From assembly GCA_964236445.1 (NCBI GenBank), contig CAXSDR010000008.1, forward strand, positions 1-52,973: a stretch of 52,973 bases of DNA. The letters run 5' to 3'. This stretch comes from CAXSDR01 sp964236445. GTDB lineage: Bacteria; Actinomycetota; Actinomycetes; Motilibacterales; Motilibacteraceae. Below, in pieces: positions 1 to 7,766 of the stretch; position 1 is the stretch's first letter, and the number at the start of each line of letters is the position of its first letter. The notes beneath the pieces were generated by a model. It saw only the letters and a program-made list of their open reading frames with translations, searched no databases and was not told the DNA's origin. Made by a program: the position numbers and the translations under genes.

Positions 1-20
1 CGTGCAGGGGCTCTTTGACG

Positions 21-1010
21 CTATGGCGCCGGGTCGGGCGAGACCCCGAGCCGCTCCCTGACATTCATGGCCAGGTCACGGAACTCTGAGAAGCACACCT
101 GGACAAAACGCTGGGTGCTCCCGACCGCACCGTCGGCCGCCTTGAGATCGAACATCGGTTTGCGCGCATCGTGCGCGAGCGGCATCAGGCTGCGGTAGTT
201 GCGTATGGTCGCGATCTCTGCGGTGAGCTCCGGGGTCGTCGCTCCCACCACATCGTTCGCATAGACGTCGGGGATTCGCCGCAGCCAGCGCTGATAAGCC
301 TGCACCGGACGGTCGAGCCGCATGCTCGGCTGCATCACGACGTAACCGAGGGGCTGCATCTGCCCACCCGGGAGATCCAGCTGTGAGGCGGCTCGAGGCA
401 GAGCCGTGCCTTGCCAGTCCGAGCGCCACTTCCGCAGCGTCGGCCCGAGGTTGCGCAGACCCTGCACACTGAAAAGGTCAGCACCCAGCGGAATCAGCAC
501 ATGGTCGGCCGCGAGTAGCGCCGCACGGTTGAGGGCACCCAGACTCGGTCCGACGTCGAGCAGCACGATGTCGGCGCGCGTTGCCTCGGCTGCGTCACGG
601 GCGATCTGCGACAGCGCGATCGTGGTCCGCACAGCAGCGTTGTTGCCGCCCGCCAACGTCGCCGGCCACTCCTGTGACAGGCGCTCTTCGAACCTGCTCA
701 GCCCGAGGTCGCCAGGCACGAGCCAAAGGTTCTCCGCAACGGGATGCGGTTGCACCGCGGCGACGCCGCCGAGTCCCTCGACGATCGGGAACACACCGCC
801 GGCGACGGTGTCGCGACCCTCCTCCGTCTCGCCGCCCCACAGGGCTTCCAATGTTGGCTCATCAAGGAAATGCGCCGTCAGGTTGGCCTGTGGATCGAGA
901 TCGACGGCGAGGACGCGTGTTCCGAGACGGGCCAACATGTGCGCGAGGTGATAAGCCAGCGTGGTCTTGCCCACACCGGCCTTGTTGTTGAACAGCGCCA
1001 CGGCGGTCAT
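21..1010 (-). CDS. ParA-family ATPase
   Basis: This is a cytosolic P-loop ATPase of the ParA/MinD/Soj type, about 329 residues, the usual family length. A deviant Walker A (NNKAGVGKTT, residues 8-17) and the DLDPQANLT segment (37-45) are diagnostic; a Walker B-like strand (ADIVLLDVGPSLG) lies near residue 150. The ATG at 1010 is preferred over an upstream in-frame start because it overlaps the stop of the upstream AlbA_2 gene (ATGA, 1007-1010), which implies translational coupling. No ParB, parS or plasmid replication gene is next to it, so a role in DNA segregation is not shown; orphan ParA proteins also position other cargo. The family call is firm. A shared function with the AlbA_2 neighbour is inferred from the coupling. 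Confidence 0.88.
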   Translation of the reverse strand: MTAVALFNNKAGVGKTTLAYHLAHMLARLGTRVLAVDLDPQANLTAHFLDEPTLEALWGGETEEGRDTVAGGVFPIVEGLGGVAAVQPHPVAENLWLVPGDLGLSRFEERLSQEWPATLAGGNNAAVRTTIALSQIARDAAEATRADIVLLDVGPSLGALNRAALLAADHVLIPLGADLFSVQGLRNLGPTLRKWRSDWQGTALPRAASQLDLPGGQMQPLGYVVMQPSMRLDRPVQAYQRWLRRIPDVYANDVVGATTPELTAEIATIRNYRSLMPLAHDARKPMFDLKAADGAVGSTQRFVQVCFSEFRDLAMNVRERLGVSPDPAP

Positions 1011-2218
1011 GCGGCGCTTCGTAGGACGACGATCCAATAGTCGGGTGTGACCTCGAACTCCGGCTCCGGATTGCCGTTGCGCCTCAGCTCCTCGCGAATG
1101 CGCCCGATCCCTCGACCGAAGCGGTTGACATAGCCGAGCGACTTCATGGCCGCGGCAAGAGCGGGGTTGCGGTAGTCGTTGACCCGATCGAAGTTAGCCG
1201 CGGTCACGATGCCGAACGGGCCGCCTGGGCTCGAGATCTCCACGCGGTCGGCGAACCATGCGATCCGGACTGGAGAGTTCGAGGCGTCGTAGGTTCGGTG
1301 CGCAATGGCGTTCCAGATGGCCTCACGCAGTGCGGGCAACGGAAAATCGGCGCGCACCTCCTCGGTAAGCAGACCACTGCTGACAGGCCGTTGACGAACG
1401 TTCGCCTGCAACAGGCCCCCGATGGTGCGACTGGCAGTGATGAGGTTGTCGCGGATCTCCTCCTCGTCCTGCACCAGCGCACCCGCGTCCGACCCCGCGT
1501 AGCGGACGAACTGCACGTAGGCGCCCGGGACGAAGTGAGACGGGTCGAAACCGCCCAGCAGGATGCCGAGCAGCGTCGGTGTCTCATGGACGTCGACGAG
1601 TCGGAGGGAAGCGAGTTGCTGCACCCGAGGGCGCCCGTTCTCCTCCAGCACCTGCGGGTCGACCGCTGAGCTCACGTACGTCGACGCCAAGATCTCCTGG
1701 TCGAGGTCCGAGAGCAGTGCGCCGGGCAGGGGCCGTACGTCGGCTGTGAGCGAAGCCAGCGCGCCACGCCGTTCGGTGAGCAACCGCTCATCGGCCGCTG
1801 ACGCGCGTACGGTCTGCGGCCCTGGCCGAACCCACGCGACGCCGTCCAGGCGCACCGGCGGGGTGGCCGCCGCAGTCACCCGGACCCGGATCACGGGCTT
1901 CGCGTCCCAGACGGCGCTCTCGACCACCATGGACGGAAGGTCGAGGATCTTCCCCTCGTTGCGGATTCCCGTGATCTTCAGCAGCGCATCATCGGAGACG
2001 TCCGTGCCGAAGCCGTCACCCATCTTGTCAACGCCGATCACGAGATCGCCACCGCCCCGGCCCCCGAGGTCGTTGGCCAGAGCACAGATGGCGCGACGAA
2101 TGCCCTCTCGTCCGTCGGGCTGCTGCTTGAACTCGAGAACCGCAGACTCCTGGCGTCCCAGCAGTGCCGCAAGGTCTGTGCCGGCAACGCCGGGCGGCGG
2201 TTGCTCCGGCGGGGTCAT
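1007..2218 (-). CDS. AlbA_2 (Schlafen-type) domain / ATP-binding protein
   Basis: A 403-residue protein with two parts. Residues about 15-140 fit the Schlafen AlbA_2 domain (ESAVLEFKQ near 24-32, then a GGGDLVIGV strand). Residues about 290-380 fit the C-terminal ATP-binding module seen in RecG-like transcriptional regulators (REAIWNAIAHRTY, ISSPGG, GRGIGRIREEL). The ATG at 2218 is chosen because TACGCT lies 6 nt upstream (2225-2230), a leaderless promoter layout; the longer frame adds 17 unconvincing residues. It is coupled to the ParA gene by an ATGA overlap. AlbA_2/ATPase proteins are annotated as regulators or helicase-related, and some Schlafen-like bacterial proteins act in phage defence or RNA cleavage; which applies here cannot be read from the sequence. 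Confidence 0.82.
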   Translation of the reverse strand: MTPPEQPPPGVAGTDLAALLGRQESAVLEFKQQPDGREGIRRAICALANDLGGRGGGDLVIGVDKMGDGFGTDVSDDALLKITGIRNEGKILDLPSMVVESAVWDAKPVIRVRVTAAATPPVRLDGVAWVRPGPQTVRASAADERLLTERRGALASLTADVRPLPGALLSDLDQEILASTYVSSAVDPQVLEENGRPRVQQLASLRLVDVHETPTLLGILLGGFDPSHFVPGAYVQFVRYAGSDAGALVQDEEEIRDNLITASRTIGGLLQANVRQRPVSSGLLTEEVRADFPLPALREAIWNAIAHRTYDASNSPVRIAWFADRVEISSPGGPFGIVTAANFDRVNDYRNPALAAAMKSLGYVNRFGRGIGRIREELRRNGNPEPEFEVTPDYWIVVLRSAA

Positions 2219-2224
2219 AAGGCG

Positions 2225-2230
2225 AGCGTA
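2225..2230 (-). promoter_or_regulatory. Predicted leaderless -10 box of the AlbA_2/ParA pair
   Basis: TACGCT on the minus strand matches the actinobacterial TANNNT -10 pattern and ends 6 nt before the ATG at 2218, so transcription would begin at or next to the start codon. No convincing -35 box was seen. Confidence 0.4.
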
Positions 2231-2240
2231 GCGACCGCAC

Positions 2241-2500
2241 AGTCGCCAGCACCTCTTCTCATCGAACACGCCAACGCCGATCAGGACGCGGTGGAGATCG
2301 TGTCCAAGAACGGCACCGCCTCTGCAGTATGCGGATGACTACCACTCACCAAGGAGACCGGCCACCTGCCGCAGTCACTGAAGAACGCCCGACCCCTACG
2401 CAGACTCCAGCTCGCCGCTCGGCGCGGCGACCATTCAGGCTTGCGAACTGGAGACGACCGAAAGCGCAGGTTCAGGGTCGCCTTCACCGCGGATGCATGA
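2241..2500 (+). pseudogene. Decayed YefM/Phd-type antitoxin with possible YoeB start
   Basis: No intact frame exists, but pieces in successive frames resemble a YefM-type antitoxin in order. From 2261 the frame reads IEHANADQDAVEIVSKNGTA, like the strand and turn of YefM before its EY motif. A DDYHS piece around 2335-2350 is in a different frame. From 2351 the frame reads KETGHLPQSLKNARPLRRL, matching the family (L)xETAxLLRSPxNARRLL helix. The same frame ends RRFRVAFTADA then a stop at 2498-2500, which resembles the N-terminus of YoeB toxins (MRVAFTxxAWEDY). At least two frameshifts and a truncated toxin are needed, so this is a relic. The call rests on family patterns seen by eye, not on a search. 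Confidence 0.55.
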
Positions 2501-3784
2501 CTAGCCCTTCGCCTTTGCCACCCCGAGCCTCGCCGCGGGCACACCCGGGAACACCGACCCCGTCGCGACCCCGCACCGCGTCTCGAGCACCTCGGCCAGG
2601 ACCGCGCGGTAGTCGGTCGTGCCGGCGAGATCACCCTCGACGAGGGCCGTGGCGCCGAGGCCCGGCCACTGGCCATAGACCTTGCCCCCGTTGATACCGC
2701 CGCCCAGCATGAACACGGCGTTGCCGTGGCCGTGGTCGAGGCCGCCGGAGCCGTTCTGGGTCACGCGACGCCCGAACTCCGACAGGGTGACCAGTGTGGT
2801 GCGGCTGAACGCGTCACCGAGATCGGCCGCGAACGCTGCCAGCGCCTTGCCCAGCTCGGTGAGTTGGGTGGTCATCCAGCCGCCGTCGACGTGGCCGAGA
2901 TTCTCGTGCATGTCCCAGCCGCCGTAGTCGACCGCTGCCACGCGTACGCCGACGCCGGCCTTGATCAGGTGCGCCACGTCGCGCAGGGCGCGACCCAGCG
3001 AGCCGTTCGGATATTGCGGTGCCGTCGCCGGTGGGGACACGGGCGCCCCGAGCCCGGCCAGCGTCCCGATGACGCCCAGCGTCGTACGCGCGGGGCGCAC
3101 CACCGAGGCCGGTCCCGAACCGTGCAGGGTGGCGAGGACGGCCCGCATCCGGGCCCGCTCCCTGGCATCACCCGCCCCTGCGATGCCGAACGACTCGGCG
3201 TTGGTCACCGACAGCTCGGGATTGGGGCCGTTGAACGCCGTGCTCGGCGAGCCGTCCCCGACATGGGTCGCCGTGAACGGGGTGGGGGAGCCGGTGACAC
3301 CGACCATGCGGTCGATCCAGCCCGTGCGCAGGCCAGAGCCGGGGGCGGCGCGCTCCATCTCCTCCATCGCGTCGAAATGGCTGCGCGTCGGGTCGGCCTG
3401 GCCGACCGCCTGCACGAACGCGAGGCTGCCGGCGGTGTAGAGCGGCAGGAGCGGTGCGAGTGCGGGGTGCAGCCCGAACATCGGGTCGAGCTGCAGCAGC
3501 CGCCCCGCAGGGATGCCGATGCCCGGGCGTGCGGCGGCGTAGGCCGGGTCGGCGGCCGGCACGACGGCCGAGAGCCCGTCGAACCCCCCGCGCAGGCTCA
3601 GCACCACGATGACGTCGCCGGTGTAGCCGGTGTCGGCGAGGGCCACGGACGCCGAGCCGAGCTGCAGCGTCGAGCCGACCACGCCCGCGCCGATAGCCAC
3701 GAGCGAGGAGCCCAGGAAGCCGCGGCGCGACAGGCCGCGCTGCTCGTCACAGCCGCAGGGCTCCGTCGCAGGAGTTCCGGTCAT
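2501..3784 (-). CDS. Tat-exported DUF1501 family protein
   Basis: A 427-residue protein with a twin-arginine leader (SRRGFLG at residues 19-25, then a hydrophobic stretch and a small-residue cleavage region near ALA). The body matches DUF1501, a family structurally related to alkaline phosphatase/sulfatase proteins: LSLRGGFDGLSAVVP after the leader, a SHFDAMEEME segment, and GGLDHGHGNAVFMLGGG plus VYGQWPGL near the C-terminus. It overlaps the DUF1800 gene by ATGA (3781-3784), so the two are very likely co-translated. The pair is recurrent in bacteria, but the substrate is not known. Folding before export by Tat suggests a metal- or cofactor-bound extracellular protein; that part is inference. 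Confidence 0.88.
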   Translation of the reverse strand: MTGTPATEPCGCDEQRGLSRRGFLGSSLVAIGAGVVGSTLQLGSASVALADTGYTGDVIVVLSLRGGFDGLSAVVPAADPAYAAARPGIGIPAGRLLQLDPMFGLHPALAPLLPLYTAGSLAFVQAVGQADPTRSHFDAMEEMERAAPGSGLRTGWIDRMVGVTGSPTPFTATHVGDGSPSTAFNGPNPELSVTNAESFGIAGAGDARERARMRAVLATLHGSGPASVVRPARTTLGVIGTLAGLGAPVSPPATAPQYPNGSLGRALRDVAHLIKAGVGVRVAAVDYGGWDMHENLGHVDGGWMTTQLTELGKALAAFAADLGDAFSRTTLVTLSEFGRRVTQNGSGGLDHGHGNAVFMLGGGINGGKVYGQWPGLGATALVEGDLAGTTDYRAVLAEVLETRCGVATGSVFPGVPAARLGVAKAKG

Positions 3785-5316
3785 CGCACAGCCGCCTGGG
3801 GGGTGTCGAGGAGCAGGGCAACGATGTAGCCGAGGCGCCAGCCGAGGGCCGCGTCACCTGGCTGCAGCGGATCGGCGGGACGCTTCTCCAGGAACTTGCA
3901 GATCGCGTTGCGGTGGGCCGGGGGCAGCGGCGGCAGCAGCAGCTTGGCGTTGATGCCTTCGACGAGCGCGCCGTGGGTGGTGGGCAGCGGCGACGGGAGC
4001 CACCGAGCAGCCGGCGGGTGCACCAGCTCCTTCGGCCACGAATTGTTGGCCAGGTTCATGTGGATGTTCCAGCGCGCCAGGGTCGCCGTCGTGCTCGCCC
4101 ACGCGGGCGAGATGTCGGGATAGCCGTCGGGCGGGTGCCAGCCCATCGGCGGCTGGCCGAGCTGCTCGGTCATCCACCCGAGCGCCTGGATGCCCTTGGT
4201 GCCCTTTCGGTCAGGGTTGAGCGCCAGCAGCCGCACCGTCGCGATGAGGTCCTCGAGCGGGGTCTTGACCTTCTGGCCGCGGCTGGCCCAGAAGGCCGGG
4301 GACGTGAACAGCTGGCGCAGCACCGGGACGATCGCCGTGCCGCCGGTGAGGTAGGTCTTGGCCAGGGCGCGTACGAGCGCAGGCGGCGGGGTGTCGGCCA
4401 CGAAGCGTACGCAGAGCCGCTGAGCGATGCGCTGGGCCGTGAGCGGGTGGCGCGCGAGATAGCGCAGGTAGGCCTGCGCGACGGCGAGCCCGCCCTCGGC
4501 GGTCGCGTTGTGGTGGACGAAACCGAGGACCTTCACCCGCCCGACGTAGTGGTCCTGCACCTTGTAGTGGAAGGCGCCCGAGTCGTTGTCGACCGACAGC
4601 CCGGTCAGGATGCGGGCCGAGTCGCGGACGTCGGTCTCGGTGTAGTGCGAGCCGAGCCCGACGGTGTGAAGCTCGAGCAGCTCGCGGCCGTAGTTCTCGT
4701 TGGGCTTGAGCTTGGTGCTGCTCGAGCCGTCGAGGTAGCGCAGCATCGCCGGGTGCTGCGCCGAGGCGAGCAGCATGTCCTCGAAGGTACCGAGCGCGTT
4801 CTTGCGGATCACGTCACGGTCGTAGAGGTGCCGGTTGTCCCACACCTCGCTCGACGGCAGGGTGACGTTGAGCTGGTTGGACCACACATCGACCATGACC
4901 TCGAGCAGCTGGCGCCGCGACCAGCAGGCGCGGGCGAGGTGCTGCTCCCGCAGGGCATACATCGCGTCCCACGCGAAGCGGTGCTTCTCGCGCATCTGCC
5001 AGGTGTTGAGGCGCAGGATCGGCCAACGGTCCTGCAACCCGTCGAACTGGGCGTCCTTGATGGTGCCCGGGCGGAACTGCTGCTCCAGCCACGGCTTCCA
5101 CCCCATGCGCCCGATCTCGGCGGCGAGTGCCGGGGTCGGGCCGTAGGTCGCGCGGCGCATCAGGTGCAGGGCCGGGTCGGGCGAGACCGCGAGGGTCGTG
5201 GGATGCGAGCCCACGGCATGAGCGGGCAGCGGGTCGGCGCTCACGAGGGCGGTGGCTCCGGCGGTCCCGGCGATCCCGGCAAGGCCGGCGAGGGCATGGC
5301 GGCGGCTCAGGGTCAC
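3781..5316 (-). CDS. Tat-exported DUF1800 family protein
   Basis: A 511-residue secreted protein starting at GTG, with a Tat-like leader (SRRHALAGLAG from residue 4, cleavage probably after AHA). The DUF1800 signature is clear: HLMRRATYGPTPA near residue 50, MVDVWSNQLNVT, LRYLDGSSSTKLKPNENYGRELLELHTVG, a YTETDVRDSARILTG motif and GWHPPDGYP toward the C-terminus. It is the promoter-proximal partner of the DUF1501 gene. GATAGT (5324-5329) lies 7 nt before the GTG, a leaderless layout that supports this start. The function of DUF1800 proteins is not established. The paired export suggests a two-protein extracellular enzyme or surface complex. Confidence 0.88.
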   Translation of the reverse strand: MTLSRRHALAGLAGIAGTAGATALVSADPLPAHAVGSHPTTLAVSPDPALHLMRRATYGPTPALAAEIGRMGWKPWLEQQFRPGTIKDAQFDGLQDRWPILRLNTWQMREKHRFAWDAMYALREQHLARACWSRRQLLEVMVDVWSNQLNVTLPSSEVWDNRHLYDRDVIRKNALGTFEDMLLASAQHPAMLRYLDGSSSTKLKPNENYGRELLELHTVGLGSHYTETDVRDSARILTGLSVDNDSGAFHYKVQDHYVGRVKVLGFVHHNATAEGGLAVAQAYLRYLARHPLTAQRIAQRLCVRFVADTPPPALVRALAKTYLTGGTAIVPVLRQLFTSPAFWASRGQKVKTPLEDLIATVRLLALNPDRKGTKGIQALGWMTEQLGQPPMGWHPPDGYPDISPAWASTTATLARWNIHMNLANNSWPKELVHPPAARWLPSPLPTTHGALVEGINAKLLLPPLPPAHRNAICKFLEKRPADPLQPGDAALGWRLGYIVALLLDTPQAAVR

Positions 5317-5323
5317 GTGGGCA

Positions 5324-5329
5324 ACTATC
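5324..5329 (-). promoter_or_regulatory. Predicted leaderless -10 box of the DUF1800/DUF1501 operon
   Basis: GATAGT on the minus strand ends 7 nt before the GTG start at 5316. It departs from TANNNT only in its first base. No clear -35 element was seen. Confidence 0.35.
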
Positions 5330-5399
5330 GGCCACCTTGAGTCGGAACTACAACTCTTGTGCCTGCGGTCTGCGCCATGCCACGGCGACGGGGGCTACC

Positions 5400-6028
5400 T
5401 CACAGCCGCTGCCATCTGTTCAGCGGCCAGGCAATGGCCCGGACCTTGCCCAGGACCGACGAGAGGGGGATGAACGGCGACCCGAAGTGCAGACCGTTCC
5501 GAGAGTCGAGCGAGTGGTTGAAGTTGTCGCCGAGAACCCACACCGCATTTTTGGTGACAGTCACCGAGAAGGCATCGATGCATGCTTGCTCGGACCCCGC
5601 GGATCGACTGGTGATCGGTCGACCGTTCACCGTCATCGCTGCACCGGGTGCGTCGCAGGCGACGGTGTCCCCTTCGACGCCCACGACCCGCTTGACCATC
5701 CAGAACCGACTACCGCCTCTGATCGCGAGTGCATCCAATGATGAGCGTCGCTCCGAGGACTGCTTCGAGCCGCTCTTGAGAAGCAGCGAGCCTGCGGGGT
5801 CGAAGACGACGATGTCGCCGCGGTGAACGTGCCCACCGAGCTTCTGGACCACGATTCGGTCACCGACGGCAATGGTGGACTCATGGATACCGTCGGCACG
5901 AGAAACGTCTGCAACACGAATGTCCTAAGCAGGATAACCACGAGGATGCCGACGACGACGGCCGCCGAATATCTTGCCGGCGGACACCAATTCCGCCTTG
6001 CGCTCATTGGGTGCAATACACTTGTCAT
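5400..6028 (-). pseudogene. lepB: Signal peptidase I, frameshifted at the catalytic serine
   Basis: Two overlapping frames together make a normal-length type I signal peptidase (about 209 residues), the membrane enzyme that removes Sec and Tat leaders. The N-terminal frame (6028 to 5882) gives a membrane anchor (AAVVVGILVVILL) and box B ending FLVPTVSM, with the catalytic Ser. The C-terminal frame (5882 to 5400) continues ESTIAVGDRIVVQKLGG, with RGDIVVF, the catalytic Lys in MVKRVVG, and box E VLGDNFNHSLDSR. Joining them needs one extra G after the ATG of Ser-Met, at about position 5882, so a one-base deletion fits exactly. No slippery heptamer is present, so programmed frameshifting is unlikely. 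It is either a recent pseudogene or a base-calling error. Confidence 0.85.
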
Positions 6029-6067
6029 TGGCGGTTGGTCCCATCTTGCGTCGCAACGGGCGGTGAA

Positions 6068-6310
6068 CTAGCCCCAGGGCTGGAAGTAACCGCTGCTGAA
6101 GGTTCCGCCGGTGCGGCAACCGCTCCATGAGCCGTCGGTCACGAGTCGCACGCCTCCGGCACAGGAGCCGTTGGAGAAGCTGGGGTAGTACTCGAAATAC
6201 GTCTGCGGATATCCCGACACGTAGCCGTCGCCCTGTCCATTGGTGTAGACACCGGCTGCGTTGGCAGGTGCGGAAACACCTGAGCGCGCCGGGTGGCCCG
6301 GTGTTAGCAA
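6068..6310 (-). CDS. Small secreted hypothetical protein, start uncertain
   Basis: An open frame ends in about 60 residues rich in Gly, Tyr, Phe and Ser with two cysteines (NGSCAGG, SWSGCRTGG) and the terminus FQPWG. The only possible start in frame is TTG at 6310. Upstream codons without a start still encode a hydrophobic signal-like stretch (SLISLALLTPG) followed by SAPANA, so the true N-terminus may have been cut off by a frameshift or may use an unusual start. The end lies 40 bp before the broken signal peptidase gene on the same strand, and an exported substrate beside a peptidase would fit. I recognise no family. Truncated pseudogene is a real alternative. Confidence 0.42.
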   Translation of the reverse strand: MLTPGHPARSGVSAPANAAGVYTNGQGDGYVSGYPQTYFEYYPSFSNGSCAGGVRLVTDGSWSGCRTGGTFSSGYFQPWG

Positions 6311-6499
6311 AGCTAGCGAGATGAGCGAGAGGGTGCAAGGGCTGGCAGAATCCCTATGAAACCCGAATCAAATTGCGTGCACAAACAACCAGAGTGAGCT
6401 AGCTTGATATGGGCAGTCTTTAACGAACAAACGGACAGAGACGCAGCGGATTGAAATAGGCGGCCCGGACCGCCCCACCGCGCAGGGATGATCCGGGCA

Positions 6500-6519
6500 G
6501 CCGTTGTCGGCTCAACGGC
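6500..6519. terminator. Hairpin at the stop codon of the 6512-7720 gene
   Basis: GCCGTTG (6500-6506) and CAACGGC (6513-6519) form a perfect 7-bp stem with a 6-nt loop that overlaps the TGA of the minus-strand membrane protein gene. No U-run follows on either strand, so termination is only a possibility. Confidence 0.28.
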
Positions 6520-7720
6520 CCTCATCGGGTAGGGGCGCAAGCGCCGGCTCAGTCGCGACCTGGGGAGGTGTCAGTGCGGCGTGAGCTGCCAAGGCGAGGC
6601 CGAGCACGATCGGGATCCACAGCGGCAGAGCCAGTCGCGGTATCTCGCTCTTGACCGGATGCATCGCCACGACGGCTGCACCGGTCGAGCCGAGGGCGAG
6701 CACGAAGAGGGCGACGTCACTGCGCCACCGAAGGAGCACAACCGCTGACAGGAGGAGGGCACCGAAGAACAACCCACCCCACGCGAGCTCCTGCGTGTAG
6801 GGGATCAGCACGTCGCGCTGCATCTGTAGAAGGCGCGACCAAGGGTCCGCGACGTCGGGGATCCCGGCCCGGTAGTGACTGGTGAACGTGTCCTGGAGCG
6901 ACTCGTTCAAGGTGGGGAATCTCGCCGCCTTTGTCACCGCTAGCACGACCACGTTGACCACCAGGGAAACTGCCGCCAGGAATGCGGGTCCGCGAACACC
7001 TGTGCGGCGCGCCATCGCTACACCGAGCACCACGACTGCGGCCACCAGAGCAGCCCCCGCCGCCGCAGTGCCATTGGAGTTCTTGCTGGCGAATGTCCAG
7101 ATCAAGCCGAGAGCGAAGACGCCGGCACCGAAGCCGTGCCTTTGCCGGGCGAGGACGAGCGCTACGCCCAACGCTGCAGCAAACAGCCCCGCGAACATCG
7201 CGCCCTCTGCCATCACCCGCGTGATATCGGTGCCGCAGGGGAGGGCATAGACGAGGGCTGCCGCGAGGAGAGCCGCGAAGCGACCTCCCCGGAGCGCGAG
7301 AGTGGTACTGAAGGCGAGGAGCCCGCACACTACGGCAAACGCGAGGGTTGCGGCGGCGAAGGCACCGTCATCGAAGAGGGGGTACAGCACGACTGCAGCG
7401 AGCGGAAAGCCGAATCGCGGGTTGAAGATGGCGTTGTAGCGAGCGACGCCGTTTCCTGTCTTGGAGCACTGAGCGAGATAGGACGGGGGGGCGCCGCGCT
7501 CCTGCCAGTCGCGGCAGATATATGCCCGCGCGCGCGTCGATGCCGCTGACTTGTCTGCGCCCATGTATTCGTAGGCGAGTCGCGTGTATTGCCAGGTGTC
7601 GCCACTCGCGCGCGGCACCGGCTCTTCCCAGCGCCACAGCGCCAACCCAGTGCACAGGATGAGCGCTATGAGCAAGGGGACGCTCAGCGGTCGGAGCGTC
7701 ACACCAACGCGACGAGACAT
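6512..7720 (-). CDS. Polytopic membrane protein, glycosyltransferase-like (GT-C type)
   Basis: A 402-residue integral membrane protein with about ten hydrophobic segments. After the first one a periplasmic-side loop carries SGDTWQYTRLAYEYMG, with an acidic residue just past TM1 as in GT-C (dolichol-phosphate-mannose-type) transferases, and a Cys-containing loop (CRDWQERG, AQCSKTG). Strand and GC resemble the surface-polysaccharide genes further right, but no export or sugar gene is adjacent. GATACT (7727-7732) lies 6 nt before the ATG, a leaderless layout. No family name can be given from sequence alone. The GT-C role is an inference from topology and the acidic first loop. Confidence 0.7.
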   Translation of the reverse strand: MSRRVGVTLRPLSVPLLIALILCTGLALWRWEEPVPRASGDTWQYTRLAYEYMGADKSAASTRARAYICRDWQERGAPPSYLAQCSKTGNGVARYNAIFNPRFGFPLAAVVLYPLFDDGAFAAATLAFAVVCGLLAFSTTLALRGGRFAALLAAALVYALPCGTDITRVMAEGAMFAGLFAAALGVALVLARQRHGFGAGVFALGLIWTFASKNSNGTAAAGAALVAAVVVLGVAMARRTGVRGPAFLAAVSLVVNVVVLAVTKAARFPTLNESLQDTFTSHYRAGIPDVADPWSRLLQMQRDVLIPYTQELAWGGLFFGALLLSAVVLLRWRSDVALFVLALGSTGAAVVAMHPVKSEIPRLALPLWIPIVLGLALAAHAALTPPQVATEPALAPLPDEGR

Positions 7721-7726
7721 GGAGTC

Positions 7727-7732
7727 AGTATC
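7727..7732 (-). promoter_or_regulatory. Predicted leaderless -10 box before the 7720 gene
   Basis: GATACT on the minus strand ends 6 nt before the ATG. The spacing matches other leaderless candidates in the window; the first base departs from the TANNNT pattern. Confidence 0.3.
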
Positions 7733-7766
7733 ACGAGGTCCGAGGCGGCTCCCGCCGCGAGGTCAC

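Noticed and set aside
2726..3829. 367-codon plus-strand frame opposite DUF1501
   Set aside because: Shadow frame; composition is unlike a folded protein and the minus strand gene is firmly supported.
3913..5340. 475-codon open frame on the plus strand
   Set aside because: It is the shadow of the DUF1800 gene, Arg/Gly/Val-rich with no start signal.
5877..5890. Programmed frameshift in the signal peptidase gene
   Set aside because: The site lacks a slippery heptamer or a downstream structure I can see, and signal peptidases are not known to need frameshifting; a simple deletion explains it.
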